DNA from: Prevotellaceae bacterium
Lineage (GTDB): Bacteria; Bacteroidota; Bacteroidia; Bacteroidales; Bacteroidaceae
Length of the DNA stretch: 13,102 nt
Direction: 5' to 3'
Assembly (NCBI GenBank): GCA_021204715.1
Contig: JAJPYW010000223.1
Coordinates: forward strand, 1 to 13,102
Positions within the stretch are counted from its first letter, which is position 1. The number at the start of each line of letters is the position of its first letter. Below, piece by piece: positions 6,796 to 11,935 of the stretch. The position numbers and the translations under genes are program-made. The notes beneath the pieces are model-generated. The model was not told the DNA's origin, searched no databases, and saw nothing but the letters and a program-made list of their open reading frames with translations.

Positions 6796-8121
6796 ATGGG
6801 AGCTAAAAAGAATTTTGTAATTGACACGAACGTGATTCTTCATGACTACAACTGCTTGAAGAACTTCCAGGAGAACGACATCTATCTTCCGATAGTGGTA
6901 TTGGAGGAGCTCGACAAGTTCAAGAAGGGCAACGAACAAATCAATTTCAATGCCCGTGAGTTTGTGCGTCAGCTCGATTTGATTACCGACGACGACCTCT
7001 TCACCAAGGGAGCGCCGTTGGGGCAGGGAATGGGCAAACTCTTCGTGGTGGCCGGTTCTGTAAACGCCCCCAAGGTGCGCGACTCCTTCCCCGAACACAT
7101 CCCCGACCACCGCATCCTCGCCGTGGCCGAGTGGGTGGGTGAAAAGCATCCCGGCATGAAGACCATTCTTGTGACCAAGGATGTGAACCTGCGCATGAAA
7201 GCCCGCTCCATAGGGTTGCTCTGCGAGGACTACGTCAACGACAAGGTGCACGACACCGCCACCTTCGAGCAGGCCAACAAAGTATTCGAAGGCATGGACC
7301 CCGCGCTGATAGACCAAATCTACGCCAACAAAGAGGGGTTGGACGTCGGCGGGTTCGATTTCAAGGACCAACTTATTCCCAACGAGTGCTTCATCTTGAA
7401 GAGCGACCGCAACAGCGTGCTGGCACGCTACAACCCCTTCCTGCACGCCGTCTGCCGGGTGAACAAGACGAAGAACTACGGCATAGAGCCCCGCAACGCC
7501 GAGCAGAGCTTCGCCTTTGAAGTGCTCAACGACCCCGACATCAAGTTGGTGGCCCTGACCGGCAAGGCCGGCACCGGCAAGACGTTGTTGGCACTCGCCG
7601 CCGCCCTGGGCAAGGTAAGCGACTACAAGCAGATATTGCTTGCCCGCCCCATCGTGGCCCTGTCCAACAAAGACTTGGGATTCCTGCCGGGCAACGCGCA
7701 GGATAAAGTATCTCCCTACATGCAGCCGCTTTTCGACAACCTGAACGTCATCAAGCGCCAGTTTGCCGCCAATTCCAGCGAAGTGAAGCGCATAGACGAC
7801 ATGCTCAAGAGCCAGCAGCTTGTCATCGAGGCGTTGGCCTTCATACGCGGGCGCAGCTTGGGCGAGACCTACTGCATCGTCGACGAGGCACAGAACCTCA
7901 CCCCGCACGAGATAAAGACCATCATCACCCGTGCCGGCGAAGGCACCAAGATGGTGTTCACGGGCGACATACAGCAGATTGACCAACCCTACTTGGACAC
8001 CCATTCCAACGGCCTTGTCTACATGATCGACCGCATGCGGGGGCAGAACATCTTCGCCCACGTCAACTTGGTCAAAGGAGAGCGCAGCCTCTTGAGTGAG
8101 TTGGCAAGTAATTTAATGTAA
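6796..8121 (+). CDS. phoH: PIN domain-PhoH ATPase fusion (PhoH2-type) protein
   Basis: This 441-residue protein has an N-terminal PIN nuclease domain (about 1-150) and a C-terminal PhoH P-loop ATPase domain (about 230-441), the PhoH2 layout known as RNA helicase/ribonuclease in other bacteria. The PIN acidic residues are present: Asp10 in FVIDTNVILHD, Glu37/38 in VVLEELDKF, Asp104 in PDHRILAVA and Asp129 in VTKDVNLRMKA. The ATPase domain has Walker A GKAGTGKT (256-263), ARPIVALSNKDLGFLPG, Walker B IVDEAQNLTP (361-370) and FTGDIQQID. All expected catalytic residues are there, so activity on RNA is plausible but inferred. It is divergent from folC, and an A-rich stretch precedes the ATG, as is usual in this phylum. 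The last codons and the stop lie inside a perfect 18-bp inverted repeat. Confidence 0.95.
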   Translation: MGAKKNFVIDTNVILHDYNCLKNFQENDIYLPIVVLEELDKFKKGNEQINFNAREFVRQLDLITDDDLFTKGAPLGQGMGKLFVVAGSVNAPKVRDSFPEHIPDHRILAVAEWVGEKHPGMKTILVTKDVNLRMKARSIGLLCEDYVNDKVHDTATFEQANKVFEGMDPALIDQIYANKEGLDVGGFDFKDQLIPNECFILKSDRNSVLARYNPFLHAVCRVNKTKNYGIEPRNAEQSFAFEVLNDPDIKLVALTGKAGTGKTLLALAAALGKVSDYKQILLARPIVALSNKDLGFLPGNAQDKVSPYMQPLFDNLNVIKRQFAANSSEVKRIDDMLKSQQLVIEALAFIRGRSLGETYCIVDEAQNLTPHEIKTIITRAGEGTKMVFTGDIQQIDQPYLDTHSNGLVYMIDRMRGQNIFAHVNLVKGERSLLSELASNLM

Positions 8122-8145
8122 GCGACAGCTTACATTAAATTACTT
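8106..8145 (+). terminator. Perfect 18-bp inverted repeat spanning the phoH stop; probable transcript end structure
   Basis: AAGTAATTTAATGTAAGC (8106-8123) and its exact reverse complement (8128-8145) surround a GACA loop. The phoH stop TAA (8119-8121) lies in the left arm. The stem is AT-rich and no T-run follows, so it differs from an intrinsic terminator of the E. coli type. A role in ending or protecting the phoH mRNA is inferred. Confidence 0.6.
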
Positions 8146-8146
8146 A

Positions 8147-8295
8147 AAGCGGCAGCGGCGCTGCCGCTTATATATTGCTTACCACCCCTCCAAACCTCCC
8201 CTAATAGGGGAGGCTTGGTCGGCCTTCGGCCTCCGAAGTTTACAAAGGGAGGCTTGGTTTATTTCATTAAAGCGGCAGCGCGCTGCCGCTTTAAT
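8147..8295. repeat. Composite intergenic repeat cluster, copy 1 (between phoH and yggS)
   Basis: In order: palindrome P (AAGCGGCAGC ggc GCTGCCGCTT, 8147-8169); module A (GCTTACCACCCCTCCAAA, 8177-8194), whose CCTCCCCTA pairs with TAGGGGAGG (8195-8213); one unit B (GGGAGGCTTGGTCGG from 8208, then hairpin GGCC-TTC-GGCC at 8221-8231 and CCTCCGAAG); the start of a second B (GGGAGGCTTGGT, 8247-8258); then a second P (8266-8295). Bases 8160-8258 align almost continuously with 9562-9663. It fills the whole 169-base gap between the convergent genes. It encodes no plausible protein. It is best described as a REP/BIME-like or MITE-like short repeat; I cannot say whether it is mobile. Confidence 0.75.
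8266..8295 (-). terminator. 30-bp perfect palindrome over the yggS stop; terminator-like
   Basis: ATTAAAGCGGCAGCG is followed directly by its exact reverse complement, with no spacer. The yggS stop (TAA, 8293-8291 on the minus strand) is inside the palindrome. Read in the yggS direction, the GC-rich core ends in GCTTTAAT, giving a short U-stretch, so it could act as an intrinsic terminator. It is a copy of palindrome P found twice more in the window. Confidence 0.6.
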
Positions 8296-8956
8296 ACACC
8301 CTCTCCCCGAAAATCTTGCTGCCTACACGAATCATCGTGCTGCCGGCGGCAAGGGCTTCGGGGTAGTCGTGCGACATGCCCATGGACAGCTCTTTGAAGG
8401 CGTCGTCCGTGGCAAACCACCGTGCCTTCACCTCCCCGAACAGGTCGTGTAAAAGGCGGAACTCACGGCGTATCTGCTCCGTGTCGTCCGTGTTCGAGGC
8501 CATGCCCATCAAGCCCACTACGCGCGCATGTTTCAGTTCCCGCCATGCGCCTTTGGCAAGCATTTCGCGCAGCTCGTCGGGCGTGAAGCCGAATTTGGTC
8601 TCCTCACGCGCCACGTGCAGCTGCAGCAGGCAGTCCACCACGCGCGGCACTTTGGCCGCCTGCCGCTCCACCTCCAAGAGCAGCTTGTAAGAATCGACGC
8701 TGTGTATGAGCCTCACGTAGGGGACGATGTATTTTACCTTGTTCGTCTGCAGGTGGCCTATGAAGTGCCACACTATGTCTTCGGGAAGGAGGGCATGCTT
8801 GGCATCCATCTCCTGCACCTTGCTCTCGCCGAACACGCGCTGCCCCGCAAGGTAGGCCTCCCGTATGGCCTCCACGGGGTGGAACTTGGAGACAGCCACC
8901 AACCGCACCCCTTCGGGCAGCCCGCGCGTTATGGCTTCCAAACGTTCTGCAATCAT
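8291..8956 (-). CDS. yggS: YggS/PROSC family pyridoxal-phosphate-binding protein
   Basis: This 221-residue cytosolic protein belongs to the YggS/PLPBP family, which binds pyridoxal 5'-phosphate without known catalysis and keeps PLP and amino-acid pools in balance. The PLP lysine is Lys24 in LVAVSKFHP. Other family blocks are VFGESKVQE (FGENYVQE in many homologues), WHFIGHLQTNKVKYI, IHSVDS, TKFGF, GLMGMA, and the phosphate-binding C-terminus LSMGMSHDYPEALAAGSTMIRVGSKIFGER. Length is typical. It lies 52 bases downstream of DUF4494 on the same strand and is probably co-transcribed with it. The stop codon falls in a 30-bp palindrome shared with the intergenic repeat family. Confidence 0.95.
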   Translation of the reverse strand: MIAERLEAITRGLPEGVRLVAVSKFHPVEAIREAYLAGQRVFGESKVQEMDAKHALLPEDIVWHFIGHLQTNKVKYIVPYVRLIHSVDSYKLLLEVERQAAKVPRVVDCLLQLHVAREETKFGFTPDELREMLAKGAWRELKHARVVGLMGMASNTDDTEQIRREFRLLHDLFGEVKARWFATDDAFKELSMGMSHDYPEALAAGSTMIRVGSKIFGERVY

Positions 8957-9008
8957 GATACCCTGTCTTTAAAGTTGACTTTGCGCGCCGTCTTGCCGCC
9001 TCTTTGGT

Positions 9009-9467
9009 TCAAGCCGCCCCGTCGGTGTCGGGCGTGTAGGGATAGACATCCATGATGGGCGTCTCCGCGACCGAAGCTATCTGGTAATCGGCCATCGTGC
9101 CCTTCATGCCCTCGTCGAGTTTGGCCACGGCGTCGCGCAGGTCGGCCGCCTCGACCAATACCAAAGTAGACGTGCTCTTCTCGGCGCCGCTCTTCTCGTC
9201 GAGCGTGATGAAGAGCAGCTTGCATTTAAACCAGCGGTCGGCCGCCTCGTCTTCGCAAGGGAACAGCTCGCTGTAGTTGGCCCGCTTGATGTCGGCCACG
9301 ATGAACTCGCCCGAAACAAACGGGGAAATCTCCTTGAGGATGCGCGCTTCCGCCTCCGTGAAACTGAGCGCGTCCACCAAGTAGGGTTCCGTCACCTTCT
9401 TGGCCATGCCGTTCTCCATGACCTTCTCGTAACGTACCTTGCACTCAAACCAAGTATGCATTGCCAT
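9009..9467 (-). CDS. DUF4494 family protein, function unknown
   Basis: I recognise this 152-residue protein as a DUF4494 member, a family found in Bacteroidota, from the N-terminal block MHTWFECKVRYEK, then KKVTEPYLVDALSFTEAEAR, and the middle RWFKCKLLFITLDEK. No catalytic motif, signal peptide or membrane segment is visible. It is acidic near the C-terminus and looks like a small soluble domain with alternating strands and helices. The ATG at 9467 was chosen over an in-frame ATG at 9521 because the longer version adds residues absent from the family and runs into a small palindrome; ATG 9461 is also possible. It precedes yggS on the same strand by 52 bases, so a link to PLP homeostasis is possible but only inferred from position. 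Its predicted leader contains the second repeat cluster. Confidence 0.85.
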   Translation of the reverse strand: MAMHTWFECKVRYEKVMENGMAKKVTEPYLVDALSFTEAEARILKEISPFVSGEFIVADIKRANYSELFPCEDEAADRWFKCKLLFITLDEKSGAEKSTSTLVLVEAADLRDAVAKLDEGMKGTMADYQIASVAETPIMDVYPYTPDTDGAA

Positions 9468-9504
9468 AATTAAAATCTCTTTGTCGTTAATAAAATAAAG
9501 GGGT

Positions 9505-9520
9505 TGTGTCAAAAGACACA
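9505..9520. other. Small perfect inverted repeat upstream of DUF4494
   Basis: TGTGTC and GACACA (9505-9510, 9515-9520) flank AAAA, about 40 bases upstream of the DUF4494 start. A second small stem, TCCC-TTCG-GGGA, lies right next to it (9522-9533). Both would be hairpins in a DUF4494 leader transcript. They could equally be an operator; the function is unknown. Confidence 0.4.
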
Positions 9521-9537
9521 TTCCCTTCGGGGACCTT

Positions 9538-9684
9538 GCTTGACCACCCCTCCAAAGCGGCGCTGCCGCTTAGAGTATTGCTTGACCACCCCTCCAAACC
9601 TCCCCTTATATGGGAGGCTTGGTCGGTCTTACGACCTCCGAAGTTTATAATGGGAGGCTTGGTCGGCCTTCGGCCTCCGAAGTG
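9538..9684. repeat. Composite intergenic repeat cluster, copy 2 (between DUF4494 and dedA)
   Basis: In order: module A start GCTTGACCACCCCTCCAAA (9538-9556); a shortened palindrome P (AAGCGGC gct GCCGCTT, 9555-9571); module A again (9580-9598) running into CCTCCC/GGGAGG (9599-9604 and 9612-9617); then two B units 40 bases apart, each starting GGGAGGCTTGGTCGG (9612-9626 and 9652-9666). The first B has hairpin GGTC-TTAC-GACC (9625-9636); the second has GGCC-TTC-GGCC (9665-9675), as in copy 1. It is in the same orientation as copy 1, 1.4 kb away, and brackets DUF4494-yggS. The rest of the 274-base gap holds two small hairpins on the DUF4494 side and a promoter-like element next to dedA. Confidence 0.8.
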
Positions 9685-9712
9685 CTTTATTCAAGTTTTA
9701 ACTCTTCCTCTG

Positions 9713-9746
9713 CAAAGATAAGCGAAAAAGGCCGAAGTTGGTCAAA
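9713..9746 (-). promoter_or_regulatory. Promoter-like element for DUF4494-yggS (-7 TATCTTTG)
   Basis: On the minus strand TATCTTTGCA (9720-9711) is a perfect TAnnTTTG box, identical over eight bases to the folC -7 box. A TTTG lies 22 bases upstream (9746-9743) and overlaps the dedA stop codon; 22 is slightly longer than the usual 19-21. Transcription would start near 9706 and yield a leader of about 240 bases containing the whole repeat cluster before the DUF4494 ATG. Confidence 0.55.
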
Positions 9747-9768
9747 CTCTCCCCCTTCTTTTTCGCTT
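9720..9768. other. 11-bp inverted repeat around the dedA stop, overlapping the promoter-like element
   Basis: AAGCGAAAAAG (9720-9730) and CTTTTTCGCTT (9758-9768) are exact reverse complements separated by 27 bases that include the dedA TGA (9744-9742). It could be a stem at the end of the dedA mRNA or a binding site overlapping the DUF4494 promoter region. Chance is not excluded because both arms are partly homopolymeric. Confidence 0.35.
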
Positions 9769-10401
9769 TATCCTGTTTTTGACGATTACCGCCGCCACAG
9801 CTATAACCACGATGGCTATGATTATGTAGCCTATCTCGTGGCTGTACCGGGTGGCCAAGCGCGACACGTCGGCCGTCGTTTTCAAGTCGGTCAAGCGGTA
9901 GATGAAGTAGCCCAACAAGGCCAACACCGCGTTCCAAAGCCCCGAGCCAAGGGTGGTGTAGAGCACGAAAGGGCCGGGCTTCATCCCCGCCAATCCCGCC
10001 GGGATGCTGATGAGCTGGCGCACCGCCGGCACCAACCTACCGATGAAAGTCGACGCCGCCCCGTGCCGGCGGAAGTACTCCTCGGCATGCAGCAGCTTCT
10101 CCCGGCTGAGCAGGCACAAGTGCCCCCAGCGGCTTTCGGCGAAGCGGTAAATCACCGGGCGTCCCAACCAGCGCGCCAAGCAGTAGTTCACCAAGGCGCC
10201 AATGTTCGAGCCCGCCGTGGCGAAAACCACCACCAAGAAGATGTTCATGCCCTCGTCGCCCATCGATTTCCATGCCGCCGGCGGCACCACGACCTCCGAA
10301 GGAAAAGGTATGAAAGAGCTCTCGATGGACATGAAAAGCGTCACCGACCAGTAGTCCAAGTGCGCCATGAGCCAGTTTACAAGCGTTGCCGATGTTCCCA
10401 T
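9742..10401 (-). CDS. DedA family (VTT domain) inner-membrane protein
   Basis: This 219-residue integral membrane protein belongs to the DedA/VTT family, whose members are linked to lipid-carrier recycling (undecaprenyl phosphate or phospholipid scrambling) and envelope stress tolerance. Family features are visible: an N-terminal membrane-dipping segment with SIESSFIPFPSEVVVPPAA (acidic Glu27), a glycine-rich helix at 52-75 (FATAGSNIGALVNYCLARWLGR), the key motif FIGRLVPAVRQLISIPAGLAGM with Arg122 and Arg128, a helix at 143-166 with GSGLWN, and a final helix at 189-208 followed by a basic tail (KNRIKRKRRGR). Which lipid it handles cannot be told. It starts 21 bases after the TPR gene and is probably in the glnS-TPR-dedA operon. 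Confidence 0.93.
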   Translation of the reverse strand: MGTSATLVNWLMAHLDYWSVTLFMSIESSFIPFPSEVVVPPAAWKSMGDEGMNIFLVVVFATAGSNIGALVNYCLARWLGRPVIYRFAESRWGHLCLLSREKLLHAEEYFRRHGAASTFIGRLVPAVRQLISIPAGLAGMKPGPFVLYTTLGSGLWNAVLALLGYFIYRLTDLKTTADVSRLATRYSHEIGYIIIAIVVIAVAAVIVKNRIKRKRRGRV

Positions 10402-10422
10402 GCCAAAGTCCTCGCAAAGCGG

Positions 10423-11847
10423 TTAAAGAAACTTGCCCAACAACGCCTTCAACAGCGCCTCCCCCTCCTTGCCGCCCTCTCTGAGCAGCCGTCCGAACTC
10501 CCCGGCCTCGGCCTCGCTGATGGGGTCGGCACTCTCCTTGTTGTATTTATGGAAGTTCTCCATATCTTGTTGGATGAGGCACACCACCGCCAAAAACCTT
10601 TTCACCCGGGCATACCGGGGATTGATTTCTATCACCTCTTCCAAGGCGGTGCGGGCCGATTTATAATCGCCCTTCTCCAAGTAGCAACACCCTATGCGGT
10701 ACCAAGTATAGTCAGGCGAAGGATACTTGAGCGCAATTTCCCACTGTTTCAAGGCGTCCTCTTCATACCCCTCTTCCATGAAGATGCACCCCTCCACGAT
10801 ATAAGGCTCGGCCGAGTCGTCGTCGAGTTTCTTCCCCCGTTGGCAATAGGCTATGCCCTTTATCGTTTCCCCCATCTTGTACAGGCACAGCCCCGCCGAG
10901 GCATACAGGTAAGCGTAAGAAGTGGTGTCGTCCTCGCCCAAGTGGTCGATGGCCTCCTCGAAGTAGGACAAGGCCGTCGCCCAGTCCTTCCGGTCCATCC
11001 TTTCCAAGGCCTTGTACATGTAGAGGCAAGCGTGGGTAAAGGCGTGGTATTTGTAGGCCAACGTGAAGTTCTCCAAGGCTGCCTCCCAGTTGCCCAATTC
11101 GCAATAGGCGTCGCCTTTCAGCTCGTAGGCGGGGCCGTTGTCCTCTTCGGCCACCAACGCGTAGTCGGCCGCGTCGATGGCCTTGTTGTAGTCGCCCTCG
11201 GCGAAACGGCAGTCGCCAAGCCCCAACCAATAAGAAGTAGAGTAGGGGTTTATGTCGAGCAGCTTCTCATACCCCGTGGCCGCTTTGCCGTAATCCTTCA
11301 AGGCAAAGGCGCAATCGGCCACGGCTGCGATGTAGGATTCCCGCTTGTGGTATTTCTCCTCGGCCCGCTCCAACAGCGGCTTGGCCTTTTCGGGATAGCC
11401 GCACTCAATGAAGATATAGACCGCGTCCACAAGGTTGGCGAATTCGTCGTCGTCCTCCTCCTCCATTACGGTGTCTATCAGCGCTTCGGCCTCTTCCACC
11501 CGGTCCTCCAAGAGCAACAGCTCCGCCTTGAGCAGCTTCACTTCGGGCAGGTAAGGCTCGGCCACCTCCTCCAAGATGCGGCGCGCTTCCCCGGTCTCAT
11601 CCCTGTCTATGAAGAGGCGCGCCTTCTCCACCAACAGCGAAGTCTCCCCCGGATGCAGCTCCAAGCCTTCCTCCACCGCCTTGAACGCCTCGGCAAGGTT
11701 GTTGTGCGTGGCATACCAGTCACTCAAGTCGGCATACTCGTCGGCGTCCAAATAGATGGACTTGCCTTCGCCCTTGGCCGATTCATACCGCTCGGCCAAG
11801 TCGTGCAGCTCTTTTTCTCTACCCGAAAGCAGGTTCCTTTTGCTCAT
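10423..11847 (-). CDS. Cytosolic tetratricopeptide-repeat protein
   Basis: This 474-residue protein has no signal peptide or membrane segment and is strongly acidic (Glu/Asp-rich, with an EEEDDDE stretch near residue 130). TPR-type helical repeats fill most of it. Clear units include NLAEAFKAVEEGLELHPGE, KAKPLLERAEEKY, DYGKAATGYEKLLDINPYS, DYNKAIDAADYALVAEEDN, NWEAALENFTLAYKYH, DWATALSYFEEAIDHLGED and DYKSARTALEEVIEINPRY. Such proteins act as protein-binding scaffolds; the partner here is unknown. It lies between glnS (88-base gap) and dedA (21-base gap), all on one strand, so it is probably in the same operon. The start ATG at 11847 is the first in frame after glnS and gives a normal N-terminus. 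A specific function cannot be assigned. Confidence 0.9.
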   Translation of the reverse strand: MSKRNLLSGREKELHDLAERYESAKGEGKSIYLDADEYADLSDWYATHNNLAEAFKAVEEGLELHPGETSLLVEKARLFIDRDETGEARRILEEVAEPYLPEVKLLKAELLLLEDRVEEAEALIDTVMEEEDDDEFANLVDAVYIFIECGYPEKAKPLLERAEEKYHKRESYIAAVADCAFALKDYGKAATGYEKLLDINPYSTSYWLGLGDCRFAEGDYNKAIDAADYALVAEEDNGPAYELKGDAYCELGNWEAALENFTLAYKYHAFTHACLYMYKALERMDRKDWATALSYFEEAIDHLGEDDTTSYAYLYASAGLCLYKMGETIKGIAYCQRGKKLDDDSAEPYIVEGCIFMEEGYEEDALKQWEIALKYPSPDYTWYRIGCCYLEKGDYKSARTALEEVIEINPRYARVKRFLAVVCLIQQDMENFHKYNKESADPISEAEAGEFGRLLREGGKEGEALLKALLGKFL

Positions 11848-11935
11848 GCGGTTACAGGTTAAGATTGATAAATGAAGTTGCCGGCGGCGGCCGTCCCGCT
11901 TGCCGACAACCTTGTCATCTCACGTCTTTACACAC

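Noticed and set aside
6703..8061. 452-residue open frame on the minus strand opposite phoH
   Set aside because: It is antisense to a gene with complete PIN and PhoH motifs, and its own sequence has no family features.
8215..8397. Short open frame starting MVGLRPPKF in the repeat cluster (a similar one lies at 9506-9721)
   Set aside because: It is a translation of the B repeat unit. The same peptide-like pattern recurs wherever the DNA repeat occurs, and the frame then runs antisense to yggS.
9538..9684. Possible CRISPR array
   Set aside because: There are only about two units, the 'spacers' are themselves shared between copies, and no cas genes are present.
9610..11862. 750-residue open frame on the plus strand across dedA and the TPR gene
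   Set aside because: It is antisense to two well-supported genes, has the Val/His/Arg/Gly-rich look of a GC-rich shadow frame, begins inside the repeat cluster and shows no recognisable domain.
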